Shown: piece after piece, positions 33,096 to 41,646 of the stretch
Layout: every line of letters starts with the position of its first letter
Numbering within the stretch: position 1 is the first letter of the stretch
DNA from: CAZHOV01 sp964534315
GTDB taxonomy: Bacteria > Bacteroidota > Bacteroidia > Chitinophagales > Saprospiraceae
Length of the DNA: 44,769 nt
Direction of reading: 5' to 3'
Assembly (NCBI GenBank): GCA_964534315.1
Contig: CAZHOV010000019.1
Span: 1 to 44,769, forward strand
The notes under the pieces: generated by a model
Told to the model about the DNA's origin: nothing
The model's input: only the letters and a program-made list of their open reading frames with translations
The model's database searches: none
Position numbers and translations under genes: made by a program

Positions 33096-33161
33096 GTTGA
33101 ATTGCTGAATTGCTGAATTGCTGAATTGAATTTTATCAGTTCAACAGTTCAACAATTCGAC
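33096..33161. repeat. TTGAATTGC heptamer repeats forming an intercistronic hairpin
   Basis: GAATTGCT is repeated four times (33099-33127), and the complementary TTCAACAGTTCAACAATTCGAC follows at 33140-33161, giving a G-U-rich hairpin in the minus-strand mRNA between the solute-binding protein gene and the permease gene. Such a structure can limit expression of downstream genes relative to the binding protein; inference. Confidence 0.6.
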
Positions 33162-33174
33162 ACTTAAACAAATT

Positions 33175-34764
33175 TTAATTATCCTGGATCAACTGAAATT
33201 CAGTACGTCGGTTTTTAGCTCTACACTCAGGAGTTGCATTTTTTTCGCAGCCGGGCACTGGCTTATCTGGACCGTTTCCGATAAGGATAAAGCGATTAGG
33301 GTCCATACTATAGGCCGATTCCAGATATTTAGCAACGGATTGTGCGCGTTGCAGAGATAATTTTTTATTAGTGGCCCTGGAGCCTACATTATCGGTATTG
33401 CCTTCGATCCGGATGCGAGCATTACCAAATGCTTGTGCAATATCCGCAAATTGAAGGTCGATAATGGTTTTAGCATTTTCAGTTAGTTGATAGGCTCCGG
33501 TGTTAAAATTGATCGTGACGGGCTTGGACGCGATCGCCTTTTTCGCCTTTACCGTTTCATCAGCAGGTTTGAAATCTTTCTGCCCTTCAGCAGCATGGCT
33601 AGGTCCGGTCAGGTTTTTATCCGCTTTTTTCACAGCACCGGTATAAGCCACCGCTCTCCAGTTGGGTCGACTTGGTTTGGCAAACCCTAGTTCTTCAAAA
33701 CGGCGCCCCATGCCTTCATATAAGTCCTCGCCGGTTACACCTTTATAGCCCCTGTTAAGACCAAAGAAATTCTGGTTATCCCCATGATTAGTTAATCGGG
33801 CTTTATTGATGGATAGTAGAGAAAGTTCTTCGTCAAAGTCCGTGCCTTCCGCCATGATCTTAGCTGCTTTTTGTTTATTGGATGGGCTGGCATTGATCTC
33901 AGCGGCCCCTTTCATCCAACCTTCGTAAAAAGCGGCGATCTTCTTTTTATTATTATCGACAAATTCCTTTTTGGCTACAAATACGTCTGCAATGATGTGA
34001 GAAGCGTTGGCTGTACTTTCCAGTATTTTTGAGCCCGGTACATCTTGGACGCAGGCTTCATCATCGGGCGCCCAAACCACGGCGGCATCTACAGCTCCTC
34101 CTTTGAAAGCGGCGGCAGCAGCAAAGTTATCCGAAGTTTCCTGAACTTCGATATCTCTTAATTCTAAATTTGCAGCATCCAACAACTTAATCAGGAAGGT
34201 CTGAGAAGGAGTAGAAGGAGTAACGGCGACTTTTTTTCCTCTCAAGTCATTAATCGAATTGATACCTCTCTTAGCCACCAGGGCATCTCCGCCGCGCGAC
34301 CAGTCAACCTGCATGACTACCATTGGGTCATAACTCATCAGTCCTTCCATTTCGGTGGGTAAGGCATCGGCAGTGGAGCCAATGAGGGCAACTTCATCTG
34401 CTTTCCAGGCAGCCCGGGAAGCATTAAAATCATCGATCAGTTCAAATTTTACTTTCAGTCCGTAATCCTTATAAAACCGGGAACGGGTGGTAGCGTCCCA
34501 GCCCTCATTATAATAAATACCAGGTGCATAGCCTCCCCAGGTAAACAACTGAACAACGAGGGTTTCATCCTCTGTTACCCCTCCGCTTCTTTTTCGTTCG
34601 GAAGGAGTTGATTCATCAGCAGGAGGAACTTCCTGTCCCGCTTGCTGGAGCAAATCTCTGCCAAAATCAGTATTGTAGAGTACCCATCTTCCGCCAAAAA
34701 CAATAGCGGCCAAAATAACGAGGGTAATCAGAAATTTTGAAAAGGTGGTTAGTCGTCTTGCCAT
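33175..34764 (-). CDS. Solute-binding protein fused to an OmpA peptidoglycan-binding domain
   Basis: A 529-residue protein with three parts. Residues 11-30 are a membrane anchor (FLITLVILAAIVFGGRWVLY) followed by a Pro/Ser linker. Residues about 66-370 are a periplasmic NitT/TauT (NMT1/THI5-like) solute-binding domain: LVVQLFTWGGYAPGIYYNEG, SINDLRGKKVAVTPSTPSQTFL, AAFKGGAVDAAVVWAPDDEAC. Residues about 415-529 are an OmpA C-terminal domain (RIRIEGNTDNVGS with the diaminopimelate-contacting D at about 456, LSLQRAQSVAKYL, ECRAKNRRTEFQ with R at about 520). The protein is therefore tied to both the inner membrane and the cell wall. The family is known to annotators as phosphate ABC substrate-binding/OmpA, with no established function. 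Confidence 0.88.
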   Translation of the reverse strand: MARRLTTFSKFLITLVILAAIVFGGRWVLYNTDFGRDLLQQAGQEVPPADESTPSERKRSGGVTEDETLVVQLFTWGGYAPGIYYNEGWDATTRSRFYKDYGLKVKFELIDDFNASRAAWKADEVALIGSTADALPTEMEGLMSYDPMVVMQVDWSRGGDALVAKRGINSINDLRGKKVAVTPSTPSQTFLIKLLDAANLELRDIEVQETSDNFAAAAAFKGGAVDAAVVWAPDDEACVQDVPGSKILESTANASHIIADVFVAKKEFVDNNKKKIAAFYEGWMKGAAEINASPSNKQKAAKIMAEGTDFDEELSLLSINKARLTNHGDNQNFFGLNRGYKGVTGEDLYEGMGRRFEELGFAKPSRPNWRAVAYTGAVKKADKNLTGPSHAAEGQKDFKPADETVKAKKAIASKPVTINFNTGAYQLTENAKTIIDLQFADIAQAFGNARIRIEGNTDNVGSRATNKKLSLQRAQSVAKYLESAYSMDPNRFILIGNGPDKPVPGCEKNATPECRAKNRRTEFQLIQDN

Positions 34765-34823
34765 TATGTTAAGTTTGTTGGTTATTTAGGAATTTCCATA
34801 GTACCGGAAGATTCATTTCGTCG

Positions 34824-35849
34824 CTAGTCAAAGAAAGAATCGTATTGATTTCTGTGTCCTTCTTCCCGAACAGGCTTGGCAACCGGAGCATCCAGATCCA
34901 GAATCTCTTCCTCGCTATTAGCTTTGAGCAGAAGCGTTTCCTTTTCTTCGCCCAAGATGAGCGAAACGCCCTCTTTTTCCCATTTTTCAAGCATTTTTAA
35001 CCCTTCTTCTTCAAAAACACCATTTTGAAGGTCAACGGAATCCATAAAATTGGCTGACATTTCCATAAAACGTTCCATTTCTCCCACTTTTTCACTAACA
35101 TCATCGGTGATGCGTTCCATCGCCGCATCAAACATAGCCCGCTTATCAGGATCGCCGGAAATGATACTCATAGCAGATTTCATAGCAGAGTGAGAAGCGC
35201 GAATCGCTTTACGCTCTTGTTCCTTTACCGCTACCTGATCTTTGATATCTTCCTTTAAAATTTCAGAGTTTTCATACATTTTAGTTAATACCCGATAGAG
35301 TATTTCCATTTTTTTGTACAGGTCTTCGAGTCGTACATTAGATTCTTTGAGTCGCCCTGCTTTCCGGGACTTAAGAATCATGATCGCCTGTTTGTTTTTC
35401 TCTTTTGCTTTGCTGGCCAGATTTAGATTACTTTCAATTTGCTTTTTATTGTTAAAAATAATCTCTTTCAACTTGTGCATCTGTCCCCGCAATTGAGCGA
35501 TCTGCTTATTCATTTTTCGAAGGTTATCTTCCAGGTCTTCGACATAGGATTTTAGAATACCGATCGGGTCAATCTGGACAAAAAGGCCAGTCACCCAGCG
35601 CATTACACTTTTATACATATACCAGACCAGATTGCGCATTTTGGGATCCAGCACCATGTAAATTATAGCAGCCAGTACCATTAATAGTCCGGCAAGTACC
35701 AGTATATTGGAGGTTAGTGAAATCAGATAAGGTAAGGCTTGATAGAGTAGATATCCGCCGCCAATAACGATCCCTCCTAAAAAGATCATTCCCGTAACGC
35801 CTTCAGGCCTTTTCCAAAAAGATTTCGGTTTCATTTGTGTTGGTTCCAT
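34824..35849 (-). CDS. Membrane-anchored PspA-like coiled-coil protein
   Basis: A 341-residue protein with two membrane helices at about residues 19-42 and 45-67, then a long charged coiled coil (about 95-250) and an acidic C terminus. The segment DPIGILKSYVEDLEDNLRKMNKQIAQLRG and the later ASHSAMKSAMSIISGDPDKRAMFDAAMERI resemble the PspA/IM30 pattern (region starting with DP and a long helical hairpin), but PspA itself has no membrane helices. I infer a membrane-stress or membrane-remodelling role in the same operon. Sits 11 bases after the coiled-coil gene and 59 bases before the solute-binding protein gene. Confidence 0.62.
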   Translation of the reverse strand: MEPTQMKPKSFWKRPEGVTGMIFLGGIVIGGGYLLYQALPYLISLTSNILVLAGLLMVLAAIIYMVLDPKMRNLVWYMYKSVMRWVTGLFVQIDPIGILKSYVEDLEDNLRKMNKQIAQLRGQMHKLKEIIFNNKKQIESNLNLASKAKEKNKQAIMILKSRKAGRLKESNVRLEDLYKKMEILYRVLTKMYENSEILKEDIKDQVAVKEQERKAIRASHSAMKSAMSIISGDPDKRAMFDAAMERITDDVSEKVGEMERFMEMSANFMDSVDLQNGVFEEEGLKMLEKWEKEGVSLILGEEKETLLLKANSEEEILDLDAPVAKPVREEGHRNQYDSFFD

Positions 35850-35860
35850 CCGTAATCGAT

Positions 35861-36532
35861 TTATTTTAAGAAGTTTTTAATATTATCAATATCTTGATCT
35901 ATTTGACTTACCAGGGCATTATAAGAAGCAATAAAGTTGTTTTTTGTAGACGCCATCTTTTGATGAGCACTTTGCAATTCGTCTTTTAAGGCGATTATGT
36001 CGTTTTGATGATTCTTGATCTCTGCTTCCAGTTTTTTAATGTGATCCAATTTCTCGGCAATCACTTTCTCTAGCTTAGTCAACTTGATTTCTTTGGCTTG
36101 AATGTGCTTTTCTTTTTGGTTACTCAGAGCACTTTCAAATTTTTCCTCTTCCGTTTTTAACACTTCGATATAGTGGTTAGCTGTTTCCACCAAGCGTTCG
36201 GGGGAAGCCCCCATTGTTTGAGCCATCGCAAACGCGGATTTGTACCGGGTCGGCTCGTCCATCGACATTTTTTTTAACGACTTTAGCGATTGTTTATATT
36301 CGAGATAATCAAACCCATCAACGTTATTTTTTTCCATTGCTGCTAAAAGGATATTCATAAACTTATTGGAAATCGTTCCGGGTTTGCCAGATGAGGATTC
36401 TTTAATTTCTGACGGAGTTGAAGAGATGGATGAAGGGGGTGTCTTTTCTTTTTTAGAACTTACTGAAGATTTTTGGTTTTCCTCTTCATCTTCAATAATG
36501 AAAAGGGATTTTATATTTTTAAATACGCCCAT
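35861..36532 (-). CDS. Coiled-coil protein, unknown function (first gene of the ABC/HDO operon)
   Basis: A 223-residue soluble protein. Residues 17-55 are an acidic/serine-rich, probably disordered segment. Residues 58-110 form a conserved-looking helical unit (MNILLAAMEKNNVDGFDYLEYKQSL, MAQTMGASPERL). From about 120 to the end a long coiled coil (KHIQAKEIKLTKLEKVIAEKL, LEAEIKNHQNDIIALKDELQ). No signal peptide or membrane helix. I do not recognise a named family. It is the first gene of the leftward six-gene unit, with about 150 AT-rich bases upstream that separate it from the YihY gene. Probably a cytosolic partner of the PspA-like membrane protein. Confidence 0.7.
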   Translation of the reverse strand: MGVFKNIKSLFIIEDEEENQKSSVSSKKEKTPPSSISSTPSEIKESSSGKPGTISNKFMNILLAAMEKNNVDGFDYLEYKQSLKSLKKMSMDEPTRYKSAFAMAQTMGASPERLVETANHYIEVLKTEEEKFESALSNQKEKHIQAKEIKLTKLEKVIAEKLDHIKKLEAEIKNHQNDIIALKDELQSAHQKMASTKNNFIASYNALVSQIDQDIDNIKNFLK

Positions 36533-36684
36533 GTTATTTTTTCAAGTTTGAAACACTAAAAACAGGTTTCGTTTTTTCGTTTAATTAGAAAATTGAAAAA
36601 TCGTTATTTTAGTTTCAAGTTACTTTAAACTATAGACTTATTCACGAAATATTTCTACAAATTAAAAAAAAATCGGCATATTTC

Positions 36685-37689
36685 TCAATCTGTTTCGGAG
36701 GTCTCTTCTTTCTCTTCCGGTTTTTCTTTCAGGTCTCGGTTTACAGCGATGCTGGCGTTGAGTTCAAATCCTACAAGCAGGCTCATAGAGTTCAACTGCA
36801 GCCAAAGCATTAAAACGATTATTGCTCCGATAGGCCCGTACAGATCATTAAAGCGGCCAAAATTATCGACATAAAAGGTAAACAGAAGAGAAGCAATCAG
36901 CGAGAGCACTGCCGCCAGGGTGGCACCAGGAGAAAACCATTTAATCTTTTTGCGTGTGGCCACACCATATCGATAAATAGCGGAAATACCACTGTAAAGC
37001 AATAACATGACGGCAATCCATCTAAGCAAATAAAAAGCAATAGTCGTCAACAGATCTGCCTTGATATACTCAAATAATAAATTTAATAAATACCCTCCCA
37101 GAACAATTAAGCCAACCGAAGCAATGAGTAACCCTCCCAATATGAAGGTAAGCTGAATGGCAATCAATCGCCTTTGAAGAGTGGGACGTTTTTTAAACGT
37201 TCGCAAATAGGATTTTTCAAAGCCCCGCATCATGGCGTTCATTCCGTTTGAAGAGAAAAAGATGGCTAATATAAAACTGATAGATAACAGGCCTCCCCGC
37301 TGATTGGTGGCGATACTTTCAATGCGTTGAAAGAGATCCTCTCCGGCCTTATTCGGCATAATCTGACGGATCTGGGTGTACAACACTTCGTCAAAGTTTT
37401 CGAAAATGGGAAAATAAGCAATCAACGTAAACAAGGCGATTATGGAGGGAAAGAGGGAGAGAAAAAAGCTGAAGGCCATTGAATTAGCCCGGAGTGTCAA
37501 ATCCTGACGCTTAAATTCATTTACGATGAAGGTGGTAATATCGTAAAAAGGGATCTTGTGAAATCCCGGTAAAGAGTGGTTTTTAGACCAGGAAATCAAA
37601 TTAACCACTAAGGGGTGATTCGAAACATACTCATTAATTTCCTCGTTTGTAGGCAGTCTGAATTTCAAAATCTTATGCTTGTTCTTCAA
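36685..37689 (-). CDS. YihY/BrkB family inner-membrane protein
   Basis: A 334-residue protein starting with TTG at 37689, so that it overlaps the end of the thioesterase gene by 17 bases; no nearby ATG exists. Six helices with family signatures LTLRANSMAFSFFLSLFPSIIALFTLIAY, IFFSSNGMNAMMRGFEKSY, WFSPGATLAAVLSLIASLLFTFYVDNFGRFNDLYGPIGAIIVLMLWLQL and SLLVGFELNASI. The family (once called BrkB or RNase BN) consists of putative transporters with no firm substrate. Charged C-terminal tail rich in Glu. Overlap suggests translational coupling to the thioesterase gene. Confidence 0.9.
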   Translation of the reverse strand: MKNKHKILKFRLPTNEEINEYVSNHPLVVNLISWSKNHSLPGFHKIPFYDITTFIVNEFKRQDLTLRANSMAFSFFLSLFPSIIALFTLIAYFPIFENFDEVLYTQIRQIMPNKAGEDLFQRIESIATNQRGGLLSISFILAIFFSSNGMNAMMRGFEKSYLRTFKKRPTLQRRLIAIQLTFILGGLLIASVGLIVLGGYLLNLLFEYIKADLLTTIAFYLLRWIAVMLLLYSGISAIYRYGVATRKKIKWFSPGATLAAVLSLIASLLFTFYVDNFGRFNDLYGPIGAIIVLMLWLQLNSMSLLVGFELNASIAVNRDLKEKPEEKEETSETD

Positions 37690-38092
37690 AAAAGGGACGT
37701 AGGCGATCTACCAGAAAACCAGGTGTCGGGACTGTTTTCTTCGTGTTAATATCTACAAAGCACAGTTTGACCGTACCGCCGTTCACTAATTTATTAGATT
37801 CGTTAAATATTTCCATATGGAAAGTGATAAATTTTCCAGGTAACTTCCTTAGGGTTGTTCTTACTGTCAGTAAATTATCATAGAGAGCAGGCCGGATGTA
37901 ACGAACATCAAGAGATACCACAGGCATCATTACCTGATATTGCTCTTCCATATCTTTATAAGTCAATCCCAAGGACCGGATCATTTCCACTCTACCTACT
38001 TCGTAATATTGAGCATAAACGCCATAGTAGGTGTACCCCATCTGGTCGGTTTCACCATATCTTACTCTGATTTGCGTTTCGTGCTGGTACAT
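37673..38092 (-). CDS. Acyl-CoA thioesterase, hotdog fold (YbgC/FadM-like)
   Basis: A 139-residue 4HBT protein: YGETDQMGYTYYGVYAQYYEVGR has the catalytic-type aspartate in GETDQMGY and the following YxxYxE(V)GR helix, and DVRYIRPALYDNLLTVRT is the central strand. Length and pattern fit YbgC/FadM thioesterases that hydrolyse acyl-CoA esters. It lies between UbiX (48 bases) and YihY (overlapping), so it is probably co-transcribed with both. Substrate chain length cannot be inferred. Confidence 0.9.
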   Translation of the reverse strand: MYQHETQIRVRYGETDQMGYTYYGVYAQYYEVGRVEMIRSLGLTYKDMEEQYQVMMPVVSLDVRYIRPALYDNLLTVRTTLRKLPGKFITFHMEIFNESNKLVNGGTVKLCFVDINTKKTVPTPGFLVDRLRPFFEEQA

Positions 38093-38140
38093 AATAGGTA
38101 TCCGCTTTAAAAATCGTAAAAATAGAAAAAGAAATGGACT

Positions 38141-38701
38141 TTAGGATTCTCCCCAACGGTAGGATGTCAATTCAAATCCTGCCAAATCCAAAACCCGGTC
38201 AATCACAGTCAGTACAATTTCTTCTACTGATTGAGGGTTGCTATAAAAGGAAGGACTGGCCGGACAGATAATTCCTCCTGATTGCGTGATTGTTTTCATA
38301 TTATTGATATGAATAAGACTGTAAGGGGTATCTCTTGGCACTAAAATGAGTTTGCGCCTTTCTTTCAATACCACATCTGCTGCTCGGGTTATCAAATCCG
38401 TAGATACGCCAGTAGCAATACGTCCCATTAGCCCCATCGAACAAGGACACACGATAAGGGTATCATACTTTGCAGACCCCGAGGCAAAGGGAGCCATAAA
38501 GTCTTTTTTCTCATAAAAATCAAAAGGATAATCCTCATAGGAGGTATCTCCAAGCTCATATTTCCAGTTAAATTTAGCATTATCAGACATTACAACACCT
38601 ACCTTCTCCCACTGCTCCGTCATTCCTTTTAGCCGATCCAGCAGAACTTTCGCATAGATGGAGCCACTTGCCCCACCGATTCCTACAGCTATTTTTCTCA
38701 T
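38141..38701 (-). CDS. ubiX: UbiX-family flavin prenyltransferase
   Basis: A 186-residue protein: VGIGGASGSIYAKVLL (FMN site), VMSDNAKFNWKYELGD, FASGSAKYDTLIVCPCSMGLMGRIATG, DLITRAADVVLKERRKLILVPRDTPYSLIHINNM and GGIICPASPSFYSNP are diagnostic. The enzyme makes prenylated FMN for UbiD-type decarboxylases. First gene of the leftward group with the thioesterase and YihY. No UbiD partner in the window. Confidence 0.95.
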   Translation of the reverse strand: MRKIAVGIGGASGSIYAKVLLDRLKGMTEQWEKVGVVMSDNAKFNWKYELGDTSYEDYPFDFYEKKDFMAPFASGSAKYDTLIVCPCSMGLMGRIATGVSTDLITRAADVVLKERRKLILVPRDTPYSLIHINNMKTITQSGGIICPASPSFYSNPQSVEEIVLTVIDRVLDLAGFELTSYRWGES

Positions 38702-38826
38702 TTTTGTAATTTTATTAAAAAATGTGTAAACTCCCTAAACAGAAAGACTCTATTTGTACACCTCTTTATCCTGAATATGGGTAACAATTGAATGTACATA
38801 TCGTTTTGAGAAGAGAAAATAATGAT

Positions 38827-39369
38827 ATGAAAAATATAAGACCACTGCTAATCCTTACGCTCGCTATAGCCGCCCTTTTCGCCTCCTTCCGAAATTCCAC
38901 CTCCTCTGCTGAACAGGAGACGGTTCGATGGTATTCCTTTGAAGAAGCGCTAAAAGCCAATGAAATAAAAAAGAAAAAGATTTTTGTAGATATCTATACC
39001 GATTGGTGCGTTTGGTGTAAAAAGATGGATAAAAGTACTTTCCGGGATCCTAAAGTGGCCAATTATTTGAATAAACACTTTTATCCAGTAAAGTTTAATG
39101 CCGAACAAAAGAGTGAGATCGTCTATAATGACCACACGTTTAGATTTGTTCCCAACAGAGGGCGCAGGGGCGTTCACGAATTAGCCTATTTGCTACTGGA
39201 TGGAAAAATATCTTATCCCTCCGTCGTTTTTCTGGACGAAGAGTTCTCCCGCATTCGGATTTCCCCCGGCTTTAAGCAGGTAGACCAATTTATGAAAGAA
39301 CTCATCTTTGCTGCCGATAATCATTACAAACAAATGAGCTGGAAGCAATTTCAGAGCAATGAACAATAA
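38827..39369 (+). CDS. Exported thioredoxin-fold protein (DUF255/thioredoxin_7-like)
   Basis: The ATG at 38827 starts MKNIRPLLILTLAIAALFASF, a signal peptide or anchor; a longer TTG frame from 38788 was rejected. The 180-residue protein has a thioredoxin-like fold with FVDIYTDWCVWCKKMDKSTF (redox motif C61-V-W-C64, a WCxxC variant with CVWC), the KFNAEQKSEI strand, and the cis-proline-like strand SYPSVVFLDEE. It is probably periplasmic and involved in disulfide reduction or in a redox relay. It is divergent from ubiX and converges with the coiled-coil gene that follows. Confidence 0.88.
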   Translation: MKNIRPLLILTLAIAALFASFRNSTSSAEQETVRWYSFEEALKANEIKKKKIFVDIYTDWCVWCKKMDKSTFRDPKVANYLNKHFYPVKFNAEQKSEIVYNDHTFRFVPNRGRRGVHELAYLLLDGKISYPSVVFLDEEFSRIRISPGFKQVDQFMKELIFAADNHYKQMSWKQFQSNEQ

Positions 39370-39377
39370 GTATTGGC

Positions 39378-40055
39378 CTATCGGTCTATTGAGCGAATCT
39401 CTTTTGTCATCTCTTCTAGTTCCTTGTGGAGACCCGTAGCCACGTCCAGGTTATCGCTTTCCAGCATTTGAAGTGACAAGGTTTCGATGCTTTCTAAATA
39501 GGAAAGGTCAAAGGCGATATCCGATTTTATTGATTCCATATCGGCGAGATCTTCGTAGTGTTTTTCGCGTAGTTGCTTTAATCGTTCCTGCTTTTGTTCT
39601 AGTGCTTTTACCGTCTGATTGTTGTAAAGTAAGGTTTCTAATTTTTGTAAGCAGGTTTCGTAGAATCGTACTTTTGTCTTTCTGAGTTCTAATTCGCGTT
39701 CAAATCCATGGAGAATACGTTTGCTCTCTGTTTTTGTTTTTTCACTTAACTCATGAGGCCCATTCAGTCGAGCTTTCAGATCGTTAATTTCCTTGGATAT
39801 TTCTTTGATCTGGTTATTATTTTTCAGGATTTGCTCATTGCATTCTTCAATTCTCATAGCGATTTTACCCTCGTCAGAATTTTGAAACTGGTGCGCTTTA
39901 CTTTGTTTCAATAGTAAGTTCACAATCACTACGATTCCTGCTGCTACTGCCGCCAAGATGAGCAAAATGACCAGCATGAAGCGGAAACGGAGCATCAACA
40001 CCAAAAAGAATGCAGTGAGTACAATGATGAGAATATTTTTATTTTGACGTGTCAT
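39378..40055 (-). CDS. Membrane-anchored coiled-coil protein, unknown function
   Basis: The frame is open to 40184, but ATG at 40055 (MTRQNKNILIIVLTAFFLV) starts directly before the membrane helices and is preferred (225 residues). Two hydrophobic segments (ILIIVLTAFFLVLML; FMLVILLILAAVAAGIVVIVNLLL) are followed by a long charged coiled coil (residues 60-205: MRIEECNEQILKNNNQIKEISKEIND, ALEQKQERLKQLREKHYEDL). I do not recognise the family. Its arrangement, two membrane helices then coiled coil, is similar to the PspA-like protein at 34824. Confidence 0.7.
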   Translation of the reverse strand: MTRQNKNILIIVLTAFFLVLMLRFRFMLVILLILAAVAAGIVVIVNLLLKQSKAHQFQNSDEGKIAMRIEECNEQILKNNNQIKEISKEINDLKARLNGPHELSEKTKTESKRILHGFERELELRKTKVRFYETCLQKLETLLYNNQTVKALEQKQERLKQLREKHYEDLADMESIKSDIAFDLSYLESIETLSLQMLESDNLDVATGLHKELEEMTKEIRSIDR

Positions 40056-40308
40056 TCCTTTCAAATTATTGGGACCAGCAATTTGATCCTCCCCATTACA
40101 AAAAATACTATACAAAACCGATTTCTTGGGAAATAATGAAACCAAATAAATATAAATAATACACAAAGAAACACAAAAGGACAATTATATAACTCTTTAG
40201 TTCAATGATTAAATTTCGTTAAAACCTTCATCCATCATTACGAACAAAGAGAACCCCTAAAAGGATTAAAAAAAGCGATAACTGATGATGTAAATTTCTG
40301 ATCATTTC
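40056..40308. other. 250-bp intergenic region upstream of the coiled-coil gene
   Basis: AT-rich, no open frame with support, no repeat. It carries the promoter of the coiled-coil gene and the 3' end region of folC. Confidence 0.4.
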
Positions 40309-41613
40309 TTATACAATCTCAGCCACCACAAAAGTACTGCCTCCGACAAATATCAGATCATGAGATTCAGCATTTCTCTCGGCAGCCGCAAGGGCATGCG
40401 CCACAGATTTATAAGTTCTTCCCTTCAACCCTGCTGATTTTGAGAATTCCTGAAGTAACTTGGCGTCTAGACCTCTAGGAACATTGGGTTTTGCAAAATA
40501 ATACTGGGCATTTTCGGGTAGTAATTTTAACAATTGAAGGGGATCCTTATCTTTTACCATTCCGATCACCATATGAAGGTTATCAAATTCCATAGCATCT
40601 ATATTCTTCATGGCCTCAAGGATTCCTTCCTTGTTGTGGGCACTATCGCAAATAACAAAGGGGTGCTCTTTTATTACCTGCCACCTACCTATAAATTGAG
40701 TTAATGACCGTAAATTTTCCAATCCAAACCTGAGCGGTGCTTCTAATAGTTCAAAAAAGCCAACCTCATTGCTTAAAATATCGATTGACTGAAGCGCTGT
40801 TCTTAAATTATGCTGTTGGTAGGAGCCCGTAATATTAACTTTTAGTTGGTTATAAAGCAGCACATCTTCTTTAAAAACATTGAAAACAGAATAAAAAAGA
40901 GAACTTTCCTGCGGTATACATCGGTACTTGTGTGGAGCAAAATACAGCGGGGCCAGGCATTGCAGGGCTTTTCGTTTAAAGACGGGCGTTGTTTGGGGGT
41001 GCGGCTCGCCAACAACTACGGGCCGTTTATACTTGATGATTCCGGCCTTTTCTCCGGCAATAAGCGGAAGGGTATCGCCCAGGAAATTCATATGGTCAAA
41101 ACCTATATTGGTAATGACGCTCATCAGGGGGTCTAAGACATTAGTGCTGTCGAGGCGTCCTCCTAATCCGGTTTCGATAACGGCAATATCTACTTCCTGT
41201 TGTTGAAAGTAATAAAATGCCATGGCTACCGAGATCTCAAAAAAGGAGGGTTGGATATGATCAACCGTTTTTATCTTTTCGACAAACTCAATAACAGCCT
41301 TTTTTGAAATGAGCCGACCATTAATTTTGATCCGTTCCCGATAATCGCGATAATGAGGAGAAGTATAGAGCCCGGTTTTTAAGCCATGCGCTTGTAGGAT
41401 CGCTGCCAGTAAATGTGCAGTGGAGCCCTTACCATTTGTACCGGCGATGTGAATAGATGGAAAAGAATGTTGAGGTTCGTTGAGTACTTTGCAGAGCCCG
41501 ATAATATTATCCAGGTCTTTTTTAAACGCTTTAGGTCCGACTCGCTGATACATAGGAAGTTGGCCAAAAAGATAGTTCAGCGTTTCTTGATATAATGTAT
41601 CGTTATGCTCCAT
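40309..41613 (-). CDS. folC: Folylpolyglutamate synthase / dihydrofolate synthase
   Basis: A 434-residue Mur-ligase-type enzyme. Residues 54-66 carry the P-loop (IAGTNGKGST, 58-65) followed by LKTGLYTSPHYRDYRERIKINGR. Also visible: FFEISVAMAFYYF, VDIAVIETGLGGRLDSTNVLDP, GEKAGIIKYKRPVVVGE, and the C-terminal domain with FVICDSAHNKEGI. It adds glutamate to dihydropteroate or folates. Its starts at ATG 41613 in a 148-base gap below tonB. Length and motifs are normal; no anomaly. Confidence 0.95.
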   Translation of the reverse strand: MEHNDTLYQETLNYLFGQLPMYQRVGPKAFKKDLDNIIGLCKVLNEPQHSFPSIHIAGTNGKGSTAHLLAAILQAHGLKTGLYTSPHYRDYRERIKINGRLISKKAVIEFVEKIKTVDHIQPSFFEISVAMAFYYFQQQEVDIAVIETGLGGRLDSTNVLDPLMSVITNIGFDHMNFLGDTLPLIAGEKAGIIKYKRPVVVGEPHPQTTPVFKRKALQCLAPLYFAPHKYRCIPQESSLFYSVFNVFKEDVLLYNQLKVNITGSYQQHNLRTALQSIDILSNEVGFFELLEAPLRFGLENLRSLTQFIGRWQVIKEHPFVICDSAHNKEGILEAMKNIDAMEFDNLHMVIGMVKDKDPLQLLKLLPENAQYYFAKPNVPRGLDAKLLQEFSKSAGLKGRTYKSVAHALAAAERNAESHDLIFVGGSTFVVAEIV

Positions 41614-41646
41614 CCCGTAAAGTTAAGCATAAGTTAGTGAGTAGTT

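Noticed and set aside
40056..40184. Longer start of the coiled-coil membrane protein
   Set aside because: The added 43 residues start with a non-ATG-type context and look like translated intergenic AT-rich DNA.
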